The notes under the pieces are model-generated. The model had not been told where the DNA came from. It did not search any database and was given only the letters and a program-made list of their open reading frames with translations. From positions 1 to 64,000 of the forward strand of contig JAZNMP010000015.1 of NCBI GenBank assembly GCA_045579705.1: DNA of 64,000 nucleotides, given 5' to 3'. This document shows positions 55,856 through 63,260 of this stretch, in pieces. This DNA is from Lachnocurva sp045579705 (GTDB taxonomy: Bacteria; Bacillota; Clostridia; Lachnospirales; Lachnospiraceae). The stretch's first letter is position 1, and every line of letters begins with the position of its first letter. A program made the translations under genes and the position numbers.

Positions 55856-56893
55856 ATGACTGATTTAAATAGTGAGATTAGAAATGAAAATGGTCCGATT
55901 CTGTCGATTCAGCATCTGATGAAGACTTTCTCGGACAAAGATGGCGATTTCAATGCGCTTAAAGATATCAGCATCGATATCGAGCGAGGTGAAATCTACG
56001 GTATCATCGGACTTTCTGGCGCAGGTAAGTCTACGCTGGTTCGATGCATGAATTTCCTCGAGAAACCGACTGAGGGAAAGGTTATCTTTGACGGACAGGA
56101 TCTGTCTGCCGTCAGCGCAAAGGAACTGAGAGCGGTTCGTCAGCGCATGGGTATGATCTTCCAGCAGTTTGAGCTTCTGGCGCAGAGAGATGCTCTGAGA
56201 AACGTGACTTTTCCGCTTGAGATAAAGGGCGTTCCGAAGAAGGAAGCAGAGGAGAGAGCCCGCGAGCTTCTGAAGATCGTAGATCTCGAAGGCAGAGAGC
56301 ACGCTTATCCATCGCAGCTTAGTGGTGGTCAGAAGCAGAGAGTTGCTATCGCGAGAGCGCTTGCAACCAGACCGGATGTCCTGCTTTGCGACGAAGCGAC
56401 ATCAGCGCTCGATCCTAATACTACTCATTCTATTCTCGAACTTTTGAAGAGATTGAACCGCGATATGGGAATCACTGTCATCGTGATCACACACGAGATG
56501 GATGTTATTTCTCGTATCTGCGATAGAGTTGCTATCATCGATCAGGGGATGATCGCGGAGAGCGGCGAAGTAAGCGAAATCTTTATGGCACCAAAGACAA
56601 AGATCGGACGTGACCTGATCCTCGGCGATGCTATGGAAGATGTGCGTTTCGGCGGCGGAAAAATGTACCGCATCACTTTCGATGGTAGAAAGACTCATGA
56701 GCCACTGATTTCAAATATCGTACTTCAATCAAAGGCTCCTATAAATATCCTGTACGCGCATACAAAGGACGTGGGTGGAATCACTTACGGACAGATGGTC
56801 ATTCAGACTCCAGAGGACGAAGGCCAGCAGCGTGAAATTCTCAATATCTTGAGAAGTACAGGAATTCCATATGAGGAGGTAGATGAAGTATGA
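55856..56893 (+). CDS. metN: Methionine ABC transporter ATP-binding protein
   Basis: This 345-residue ATPase has Walker A 'GLSGAGKST', signature 'LSGGQKQRVAIARAL' and Walker B 'VLLCDEATSALD'. The C-terminal ~75 residues ('INILYAHTKDVGGITYGQMV') form the NIL ligand-sensing domain in which bound methionine inhibits transport. It energises uptake of methionine through MetI with MetQ. The stop overlaps metI by 4 bp; ribosome site AAAGGA lies upstream. Confidence 0.96.
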   Translation: MTDLNSEIRNENGPILSIQHLMKTFSDKDGDFNALKDISIDIERGEIYGIIGLSGAGKSTLVRCMNFLEKPTEGKVIFDGQDLSAVSAKELRAVRQRMGMIFQQFELLAQRDALRNVTFPLEIKGVPKKEAEERARELLKIVDLEGREHAYPSQLSGGQKQRVAIARALATRPDVLLCDEATSALDPNTTHSILELLKRLNRDMGITVIVITHEMDVISRICDRVAIIDQGMIAESGEVSEIFMAPKTKIGRDLILGDAMEDVRFGGGKMYRITFDGRKTHEPLISNIVLQSKAPINILYAHTKDVGGITYGQMVIQTPEDEGQQREILNILRSTGIPYEEVDEV

Positions 56894-57555
56894 AATTCGA
56901 TCAGGCTATGTTAGATATGTTTATTACAGGCACTATCGAAACTTTCATCCTCGTGTTTGTTTCGACATTTGTTGCTTATATTATCGGTACACCTTTTGGA
57001 ATCCTGCTCGCAGTGACAAAGAAAAATGGTGTTCATCCGATGCCTATTCTAAATGGAATCGTAGGTTTCATCATAAATATCCTGCGTTCTATTCCGTTTA
57101 TCATCCTGCTTCTCATGGTTATGCCGCTCACTAGAACGCTCGTCGGAACTACAGTCGGCGTGCAGGCGGTCGTACCACCACTTATGATTTCATCCGCGCC
57201 ATACATCGCGCGTGTCATCGAAAGTGAACTCGCAGAAGTAGATTACGGTGTCATCGAAGCCGCTCGTTCTATGGGCGCATCCGATTGGCAGATTATCACA
57301 AAAGTATTGCTCCCAGAAGCAAAACCATCCATAATATTAGGAGCTGCTCTCGTTCTCACCACAGTAGTCGGCTACTCATGTATGTCAGGCTTCGTAGGAG
57401 GCGGTGGAATCGGTGATATCGCAGTTCGTTACGGATATTATCGTCGAGACGACACAGTTATGTACATCTCAGTTGTATTGCTGGTAATTCTGGTACAGAT
57501 TATTCAGTCGCTAGGTAATCGCATATCTAGAAAGGCAGATAAGCGTATTAAATAG
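56890..57555 (+). CDS. metI: Methionine ABC transporter permease
   Basis: The protein has 221 residues and five membrane helices. The permease coupling motif is 'VIEAARSMGASDWQIITKVLLPEA' (EAA loop, cited in part), preceded by 'NGIVGFIINILRSIPFIILL', typical of MetI. It forms the channel dimer energised by MetN and fed by MetQ. It overlaps metN and precedes metQ by about 40 bp. Confidence 0.96.
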   Translation: MKFDQAMLDMFITGTIETFILVFVSTFVAYIIGTPFGILLAVTKKNGVHPMPILNGIVGFIINILRSIPFIILLLMVMPLTRTLVGTTVGVQAVVPPLMISSAPYIARVIESELAEVDYGVIEAARSMGASDWQIITKVLLPEAKPSIILGAALVLTTVVGYSCMSGFVGGGGIGDIAVRYGYYRRDDTVMYISVVLLVILVQIIQSLGNRISRKADKRIK

Positions 57556-57596
57556 ATTTTTTTACACAAAGGGTAGACGTACTAAGGAGGAAAAAG

Positions 57597-58409
57597 ATGA
57601 AAAAGACATTTGCAAAACTACTCGCATTGACTCTCGTTGCTGGCACAGTTTTCACTGGATGCGGCGCGAAAAAAGACTCAAAGGAAATCGTTATCGGTGC
57701 CACACCAAGCCCACATGCTGAAATCCTAGGCATTGCAAAGGAAGAGCTTGAGAAGGATGGCTGGAAAGTTACTATTAAAGAATACTCAGACTACATTCAG
57801 CCAAACGTAGCACTTGCATCTGGAGATTTGGATGCAAACTATTTCCAGCACAAACCTTATCTCGATTCTTACAACGAAGAGAACAAGACTGATCTAGTTA
57901 GCGCTGGCGAAGTTCACTACGAGCCTTTCGGAATCTTCCCAGGAAAGACAAAGTCTCTCGATGAAGTAAAAGACGGTGCTATCGTAGGTGTTCCAAATGA
58001 TACTACAAACGAAGCTCGTGCTCTTAAGCTTCTCGAAGCTCAGGGACTTATCAAGTTAAAGAGCGGTGCTGGTTTGAAGGCTACTGTTAAAGACATCGAA
58101 AAGAATCCAAAGAATCTAGAAATCAAAGAGCTTGAAGCAGCACAGATTCCAAAGTCACTTCAGGATCTCGATCTCGCAGTTGTAAATGGTAACTATGCTA
58201 TCGAAGCTGGTCTCTCACCAAAGAACGATTCACTCGCTCTCGAAGACCAGGAATCTCTCGGTGCAAAGACTTACGGAAACGTAATCGCTGTTCAGAAGGG
58301 CAACAAAGATAGCGCAAAGACAAAGGCTCTCATGAAGGCCCTCAAGTCTGATAAGGTAAAGAAATTTATCGAAGAAAAATACGACGGCGCAGTTGTAGCG
58401 TTGTTCTAA
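57597..58409 (+). CDS. metQ: Methionine-binding lipoprotein
   Basis: The protein has 270 residues. The signal peptide ends in the lipobox 'TVFTGC' with lipidated Cys22. The mature part has 'IVIGATPSPHAEILGIAKEEL', 'YFQHKPYLDSYN', 'VHYEPFGIFPGK' and 'AVVNGNYAIEAGL', which are NlpA/MetQ motifs. It captures L- and D-methionine outside the membrane for MetNI. A strong terminator follows at 58471. Confidence 0.96.
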   Translation: MKKTFAKLLALTLVAGTVFTGCGAKKDSKEIVIGATPSPHAEILGIAKEELEKDGWKVTIKEYSDYIQPNVALASGDLDANYFQHKPYLDSYNEENKTDLVSAGEVHYEPFGIFPGKTKSLDEVKDGAIVGVPNDTTNEARALKLLEAQGLIKLKSGAGLKATVKDIEKNPKNLEIKELEAAQIPKSLQDLDLAVVNGNYAIEAGLSPKNDSLALEDQESLGAKTYGNVIAVQKGNKDSAKTKALMKALKSDKVKKFIEEKYDGAVVALF

Positions 58410-58470
58410 TAGAGGAATGCTTAGGTAGAGAAATGCTTAGGGCTCTGGGAGACCTGGGGCGAGCAGTGAG

Positions 58471-58502
58471 CAAGCGCAGCGGTGGCTGCGCTTGTTTTTT
58501 TG
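58471..58502 (+). terminator. Intrinsic terminator of metNIQ
   Basis: CAAGCGCAGC (58471-58480), loop GGTG, GCTGCGCTTG (58485-58494), then a T run. Confidence 0.88.
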
Positions 58503-58547
58503 TTGCTGAGAGCTGATGTGGATTTTTTTTTTGCTGGGGGCTGATGT

Positions 58548-58744
58548 GGTGTGAAATGAAGAAAAAGCAAGAATTCACACCAATATATATATATCAAGAT
58601 GGTGGTGTGAAATAGGGAATTGTGAAGAATTCACACCATGACGATTTTTGAGCACTGGTGTGAAATGAAGGAAAAGCAAGAATTCACACCAATATATATA
58701 TCAAGATAGTGGTGTGAATTCTAGGAAAAGTTGGATTTCACATT
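58548..58744. repeat. GGTGTGA/TCACACC palindrome array A (four units)
   Basis: Four 34-bp units (58548-58581, 58604-58637, 58657-58690, 58711-58744) have GGTGTGAA on the left and TTCACACC on the right; the last right arm is degenerate (TTCACATT). Interiors differ, while spacers are 22, 19 and 20 bp. Units 1 and 3 with their AT-dinucleotide spacers are near copies, so the array seems to have grown by duplicating a two-unit block. It fills the convergent gap between metQ and maf. Confidence 0.88.
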
Positions 58745-58748
58745 ACAA

Positions 58749-59360
58749 TTAGATCATCTCCAACTTCTTCATCTCTTCATAAATCTTTGAAACAGGAAGG
58801 CCGATTACATTTTCAAAATTTCCTTTTACGCCGGAGACATGTATAGAGAAGTCGCCCTGGATTCCGTAGGCGCCGGCCTTGTCGAGTGGATCGCCGGTTG
58901 AGATGTAGGCGTGGATTTCATCGGTGCTTAATTCGTTGAAAGTTACCTCGGTTCTGTCAAAGAAGGAAACGATAACTGGTTCGGCTGCTTTTGAACCATC
59001 GTTGCTATCAAACACGAAAGCTACACCAGTGTAGACTTCGTGAGCCTTTCCGGACAAGCTTGATAGCATTTCGAAAGCGTCCCCCTCATCGGATGGTTTG
59101 CCGAGAATCTGACCTTCGTGGACGACGATAGTGTCGGCGCCGAGGACGAAGAGGGAGTCTTTTTCCGCGGAGCGGGGGATGTTGGAAAGGCGATTATAAA
59201 CCTCGAGCGCCTTCTCGCGGGCGAGGGACATTGCGTATTTTGCGGGCTCGGTTTCGGAGGTGAGCTCTTCGCCGAAGGCTTTTTGCACTTCGAATGGAAG
59301 GTGAAGTTTTTGGATGAGCTCAACTCGGCGAGGTGAGCCGGAAGCTAATATATATTTCAT
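58749..59360 (-). CDS. maf: Maf-family nucleotide pyrophosphatase
   Basis: This is the only sizeable intact minus-strand gene. It has 203 residues: 'YILASGSPRRVELIQKL' is the Maf phosphate-binding start, with 'FVLGADTIVVHEGQILGKPS' and 'DPLDKAGAYGIQG'. Maf proteins hydrolyse dTTP, UTP and modified pyrimidine triphosphates as house-cleaning enzymes. The stop codon lies 5 bp from palindrome array A. Confidence 0.94.
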   Translation of the reverse strand: MKYILASGSPRRVELIQKLHLPFEVQKAFGEELTSETEPAKYAMSLAREKALEVYNRLSNIPRSAEKDSLFVLGADTIVVHEGQILGKPSDEGDAFEMLSSLSGKAHEVYTGVAFVFDSNDGSKAAEPVIVSFFDRTEVTFNELSTDEIHAYISTGDPLDKAGAYGIQGDFSIHVSGVKGNFENVIGLPVSKIYEEMKKLEMI

Positions 59361-59473
59361 GATTTCCTCTTTTCAATCTGTTTTTTTCGCGAGAAATAGT
59401 GTACCATTTTTGATATAATGAAAAAAGTTGTATCAAAGAATATTTTGCATAAAAATGCACGGAGGGTTATGTT

Positions 59474-60088
59474 ATGGGAAGTTTTGATGCAAGTAAATAC
59501 CCTGCGATCGAGGTGGGGGCGAAGCTGGATGCGGGGATCAGTTACGAGGCCGCGCTCGACCTTTTGAAGAAATACAATGACGATGAATTTCACATCGAGC
59601 ATGGCGAGACGGTTTCGAAGTTGATGGGGTATTTTGCGAAGCAGGAAGATCCGGAGAATGTGGCGTTTTGGGAGATCGTCGGCTTGCTTCATGATCTCGA
59701 CTGGGAAAAGTGGCCGGATGAGGTGGCTCATACGACGAAGACGGCCGAACTTCTCGACGAGGCGGGGGTCGATCCGCGCGTTGCGCATGCGATTATGACG
59801 CACAATTCGGATTACAACGATGCACTTCCAAAACCAGAGCACATCATGGAGCGCTATCTTTGGGCGACGGACGAGCTTTCGGGCCTCTACGGCGCGATCA
59901 TCCGCATGTATCCGTCGCATTCTGCGCAGGATCTCAACCTGAAATCCGTGAAAAAGAAGTTCAAGAACAAGGGTTTTGCCGGTGGTTGCGACCGCGCGTA
60001 CATGGAACAGGGCGCGGTAATGCTCGGAATCGAAGTCGAGGAAATGCTCGATCGCTACATCGAAGCTTATAAGGAGCTGTTTGATTAA
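59474..60088 (+). CDS. HD-domain hydrolase
   Basis: The protein has 204 residues. His in 'FHIEHGETVSKLMGYF', His-Asp in 'IVGLLHDLDWEKWPDEVAHT' and a late 'MTHNSDYND' and 'ATDELSG' supply the HD metal ligands. The family is found widely in Clostridia as an HDIG-type phosphohydrolase; the substrate is unknown. GGAGGG lies upstream. Its spacing to the next gene is about 50 bp, so the two may be co-transcribed. Confidence 0.86.
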   Translation: MGSFDASKYPAIEVGAKLDAGISYEAALDLLKKYNDDEFHIEHGETVSKLMGYFAKQEDPENVAFWEIVGLLHDLDWEKWPDEVAHTTKTAELLDEAGVDPRVAHAIMTHNSDYNDALPKPEHIMERYLWATDELSGLYGAIIRMYPSHSAQDLNLKSVKKKFKNKGFAGGCDRAYMEQGAVMLGIEVEEMLDRYIEAYKELFD

Positions 60089-60137
60089 GAATACGCCGCG
60101 CGGCGTTTGAATATGTTTCAAAGGAGGAAATGGGGTT

Positions 60138-60581
60138 ATGAAAAGCGCAATAGTTTACGCGTCGACTCATCACGGTAACACGAAGAAGCTCGTCGATGCG
60201 ATTTCATCAGAGTTTGACGTTGATTTGGTGGATGCTGTTTCGAAGGCGGAGTTTGACCTCGCGCCGTATGACTTGATCGTGTTCGCATCGGGAATTTATG
60301 CGGCAAAGATGCATCCGAAGGTTATTTCTTTCGCGGAGAACAATCTTCCTTCAGGAAAAAAGATTGCCTACATCATGACTAGTGCCATGAACAAGGATTT
60401 CTCGAAGTGTATGACTAGTGCGGTTTCTAGTAAAGATGCTGAAGTTTTGGGCGTTTATACTTGTCATGGTTATAATACTTTTGGGCCATTTAAGCTCGTC
60501 GGAGGCACTAGCAAAGGTCATCCGGATGAGGCAGACGTTCAGGGCGCGGTGGATTTTTTCCGAAGGATAAGTGCTGAATAA
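60138..60581 (+). CDS. Flavodoxin-family protein
   Basis: The protein has 147 residues: 'AIVYASTHHGNTKKLVDAI' is the FMN phosphate-binding loop, followed by 'YDLIVFASGIYAAKMHPKV' and 'VYTCHGYNTFGPFKL' around the isoalloxazine. It is a short-chain flavodoxin that would act as a one-electron carrier; partners are not identifiable here. AAAGGAGG precedes ATG 60138. Confidence 0.9.
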   Translation: MKSAIVYASTHHGNTKKLVDAISSEFDVDLVDAVSKAEFDLAPYDLIVFASGIYAAKMHPKVISFAENNLPSGKKIAYIMTSAMNKDFSKCMTSAVSSKDAEVLGVYTCHGYNTFGPFKLVGGTSKGHPDEADVQGAVDFFRRISAE

Positions 60582-60651
60582 GATTGCACTTCGAAAAATA
60601 ATTTACTTTTGGGAAATCAAGTGCTAACATAGTTTAGGAAAAATTAATAGT

Positions 60652-60752
60652 TGCTGGGGGCGCGAATACGCTGAGAGGCGCCGAGCGGGAGACCGCGCAG
60701 GTGCTGACCCTTACTTACTTGATCCAGATAATGCTGGCGAAAGGAAGCAAGT
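60652..60752 (+). promoter_or_regulatory. TPP riboswitch (THI element)
   Basis: The conserved parts are in order: GGGGGCGCG, 'ATACGCTGAGA', then GACCC, 'CTTGATCCAGATAATGCTGG', 'CGAAAGGAAGCAAG'. CTGAGA and the GATAATGC-type sensor region mark a thiamin pyrophosphate aptamer. It lies 165 bp upstream of thiT, with a terminator between, so TPP binding should shut off thiamin uptake. Confidence 0.93.
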
Positions 60753-60800
60753 TAGAAGCCTTAAGTCGCAGAGTTTCTGCAGTGATGCGGAAGGAATGTG

Positions 60801-60852
60801 CGAATGTTTAAAATGCATGAAATGCACGAATGTTTGAAACGCATGAAATGCG
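60801..60852 (+). repeat. 26-bp direct repeat in the thiT leader
   Basis: The 26-bp sequence starting CGAATGTTT at 60801 is repeated at 60827 with three or four changes. It lies between the TPP aptamer and the terminator, in the region where an antiterminator would form. Confidence 0.6.
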
Positions 60853-60880
60853 CGAAAATGGGCGATGAATTGAAAGTATG

Positions 60881-60917
60881 AGAACCTCCGGTAGAGAAAA
60901 AGGGAGGTTCTTTTTTT
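60881..60917 (+). terminator. Riboswitch-controlled terminator of thiT
   Basis: AGAACCTCC (60881-60889) pairs with GGAGGTTCT (60903-60911), followed by a run of T that ends at the start codon (60918). The right arm contains the GGAGG ribosome site, so the same hairpin can both end transcription and hide the start. Confidence 0.85.
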
Positions 60918-61592
60918 ATGGCATTTTTTATTACTAAAACGAGTGAAGGCACATACATGCCAACTGTGGGAGGCTTTTCTGCGCTTGTAATTATCATGTT
61001 CGCGACACTGCTTCTGGGAAATTTCATCTTTAACAAAGGCAAGGCCTTGAATGCGAAGCAGATTGCATTTTCTGCGATGGCGGTTGCGCTTGCGATGGTA
61101 ACTTCAAATATCAAACTTGTGAAGATGCCTTATGGCGGCTCAGTTACTTTGTTTTCAATGCTGTTCATCGTTATGATCGGTTATTGGTTTGGACTTGCGA
61201 ATGGCTTGTCTGCTGCGATCGCGTACGGTTTATTGCAGCTCGTTATCGATCCTTATATCATTAGTTTTCCGCAGATGATGTGCGATTACGTGTATGCGTT
61301 TGGTGCGCTCGGACTGGCTGGATTGTTCTCTAAATCTAAGTTTGGACTGATCAAAGGATACGTTGCCGGCGTGCTCGGAAGATTCTTCTTCTCGTTCCTG
61401 TCTGGCTGGATCTTTTTTGGATCATATGCTGGGGACTATGGATTCAAGTCAGGCGTGACTTACTCTTTCGTTTACAACGGAATGTATATCGGCCTGGAAG
61501 CGCTGATTACTCTGGTTATTCTGTTTGTCCCTCAGGTTCGTCATGGATTTGATTCTGTGAAAAAGATGGCCGTAGGGGAAGCTAGGGTGTGA
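60918..61592 (+). CDS. thiT: Energy-coupled thiamin transporter, ECF S component
   Basis: The protein has 224 residues and about six helices: 'LNAKQIAFSAMAVALAMVTS', 'KMPYGGSVTLFSMLFIVMIG', 'PQMMCDYVYAFGALGLAG' and 'LGRFFFSFLSGWIFFGSYA' match ThiT. It binds thiamin with high affinity and works with a shared ECF module (EcfA1A2T) encoded elsewhere. The TPP riboswitch upstream confirms the substrate. Its TGA stop (61590-61592) lies in the left arm of the first palindrome of array B. Confidence 0.94.
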   Translation: MAFFITKTSEGTYMPTVGGFSALVIIMFATLLLGNFIFNKGKALNAKQIAFSAMAVALAMVTSNIKLVKMPYGGSVTLFSMLFIVMIGYWFGLANGLSAAIAYGLLQLVIDPYIISFPQMMCDYVYAFGALGLAGLFSKSKFGLIKGYVAGVLGRFFFSFLSGWIFFGSYAGDYGFKSGVTYSFVYNGMYIGLEALITLVILFVPQVRHGFDSVKKMAVGEARV

Positions 61593-61778
61593 AATTAGTA
61601 TTTGCATGGAATCACACCCGTGGATTTTTTGGAGCATGGTGTGAAATTTAGGATTTGCACGGAATCACACCATAGTTTATGGCGATTTGATGGTGTGAGA
61701 TTAACGAAAGGTGCAGTTTCACACTAGTGGTCAAAATCGAGGTTGGTGTGTAATCTGGGAAAAGAAGAGATTCACACC
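61586..61778. repeat. GGTGTGA/TCACACC palindrome array B (four units)
   Basis: Units at 61586-61618, 61638-61671, 61692-61725 and 61745-61778 are 33-34 bp long, with spacers of 19, 20 and 19 bp that differ from each other. Arms are GGTGTGA and TCACACC, with one change in unit 3 (TCACACT). Arms recur every 26-27 bp in alternating orientation. The array starts at the 3' end of thiT and lies 430 bp upstream of the nuclease-like gene at 62209. Confidence 0.88.
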
Positions 61779-61870
61779 AATTCTTTTGACTTGCTTTGTG
61801 TTTTTAGTATTAATCGAGTGCTCGCTTCGCTCACAGAGTGGGATTGGTGGGAGAGCGCAGGATATTGATA

Positions 61871-61994
61871 TATGTTTGCTTGGTTGATTATATTCATCAA
61901 AGAAAGCAGCCTGTCAAGGACGTAAGCCTTCGGTGGCTTCGCCATCCTTGACAGACTGCTTTTTTTGTTGAAAAGGTGTTATCAAGCAAACATA
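61871..61994. mobile_element. Candidate MITE-like element with inner cruciform
   Basis: A 12-bp perfect inverted repeat, TATGTTTGCTTG (61871-61882) and CAAGCAAACATA (61983-61994), bounds a 124-bp segment. Inside, AAAGCAGCCTGTCAAGGA (61903-61920) pairs with TCCTTGACAGACTGCTTT (61945-61962) with one mismatch, enclosing a smaller AAGCC/GGCTT hairpin. The inner stem ends in a T run and could also act as a terminator. No clear target duplication is visible. A small GCGGC/GCCGC hairpin follows near 62008; the rest up to 62208 shows only AT-rich leader sequence. Confidence 0.5.
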
Positions 61995-62208
61995 ATAGGA
62001 TTACTCTGCGGCGCAGCCGCACTTGATTTGTCAATTGAAAATCGCAATTATAAACAAATTATAAACTGAAAGTTTATAAATGGCGGCTTTTTCCGCCCGG
62101 TTGTTAATAAAGATAACCTATCTTTAATAAATTTTAGCTTGATTTGGTGATATGATTGTAGAAGTCTGTAACATTTTGAAATTTTAATGATATTAGGAGG
62201 TTTATGAT

Positions 62209-63030
62209 ATGAAAGCGTATGTTTCGTATAAGCAAATGGCGGATTTAGCTAGCAAGCGTATTGAGTTTTTGGAGGAGGTTTATAACAAGCTTGATAAGCA
62301 TGATTACAAGGTGGAAGGCCGAGTTGAGATTTCAAGTGGAGGTAATGAGAAAGGGAAGTTTATCTGGGCACATGATGTCGTTGAAAATGGGGTAGTACGT
62401 ACAAAACGAGAATATATTCCTAAGAGAAATAAAGCCTTTGCTTCTAAAATTGCGCAGAAGAAATATGATGATGTTGTGAAACTTGCTATTTTGGCAGAAA
62501 TGAAAGTGCTACAGAAAGAAAGCGCAATGACAAAAACATTGGAATCTGTTTATTCGCAGATGTCCGATATTAGAAAACAAATTGTTGATCCGGGATATGT
62601 AACTGATGATAGGTTTGTGCAGGATTGGATTTCGGAGCCATATGTGGGATTGTCTTTTGATAAGTTTGAAAGTAAGAGTCTAGAAACGAAGAATGGTATT
62701 AGAGTCAGATCGAAGTCGGAGATTTTGATTGGTAATAGTTTATTTGATAATGGAATTCCTTTTAAGTATGAGTGTCCTTTAAGATTGAGACATGGGACTA
62801 AATATCCTGATTTTACTGTTTTGAATAAGAGAACGCGCAGGGTTTATTATTGGGAACATTTTGGAATGATGGATGATGATACTTATGTGCAGAATTCGAT
62901 GGACAAACTTAGATTCTATGAGAGTGAGGGTATGGTTCTCGGTAAGGATTTGATCGCGACCTTTGAAACATCAAATAATCCTATCTCAATCGCTGGAATT
63001 AATGGAATAATAAGGAGTTTCTTGATTTGA
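62209..63030 (+). CDS. PD-(D/E)XK-like nuclease-fold protein, paralogue of the one at 52090
   Basis: The protein has 273 residues. The C-terminal third aligns with the 52090 protein: 'GIRVRSKSEILIG' (SKSE, 168-171), 'IPFKYECPLRL', 'KYPDFTVLNKRTRRVYYWEH' (PDF 200-202, WEH 215-217) and 'FGMMDDDTYV', then 'LIATFE' and 'IIRSFLI' at the end. The N-terminal ~150 residues are helical and diverged. TAGGAGG precedes the ATG. It sits between palindrome arrays B and C. The nuclease reading rests on the acidic pattern only; activity and target are unknown. Confidence 0.7.
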   Translation: MKAYVSYKQMADLASKRIEFLEEVYNKLDKHDYKVEGRVEISSGGNEKGKFIWAHDVVENGVVRTKREYIPKRNKAFASKIAQKKYDDVVKLAILAEMKVLQKESAMTKTLESVYSQMSDIRKQIVDPGYVTDDRFVQDWISEPYVGLSFDKFESKSLETKNGIRVRSKSEILIGNSLFDNGIPFKYECPLRLRHGTKYPDFTVLNKRTRRVYYWEHFGMMDDDTYVQNSMDKLRFYESEGMVLGKDLIATFETSNNPISIAGINGIIRSFLI

Positions 63031-63063
63031 TGTTTGCTAATATATATAATACGGTATCATTAT

Positions 63064-63204
63064 GGTGTGAAATTGAAGGAAAGTGAGGAAGCACACCAGG
63101 GACGAAAAGTCAGGCTGGTGTGAAGAAGAGAAAAGTTCTCGTTTCACACCATGGTTAACAAAATAAAAGTGGTGTGAAATTGAGGGAAAGTGAGGAATCA
63201 CACC
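63064..63204. repeat. GGTGTGA/TCACACC palindrome array C (three units)
   Basis: Units at 63064-63097, 63117-63150 and 63171-63204 are each 34 bp, with spacers of 19 and 20 bp. The first right arm has one change (GCACACC). The array starts 33 bp after the nuclease-like gene and ends 56 bp before the DMT exporter start. Unit length, spacer length and arms match arrays A and B. Confidence 0.88.
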
Positions 63205-63260
63205 AGGACAAAAGAAATAAGAATAAAAAAGAAAAAACAAGAACAAAGGAAATATCAAAA

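Noticed and set aside
58548..63204. CRISPR arrays, because regular 34-bp units alternate with 19-20 bp spacers
   Set aside because: Only the outer seven bases of each unit are conserved, spacers are too short, some spacers are near copies, and no cas genes are present.
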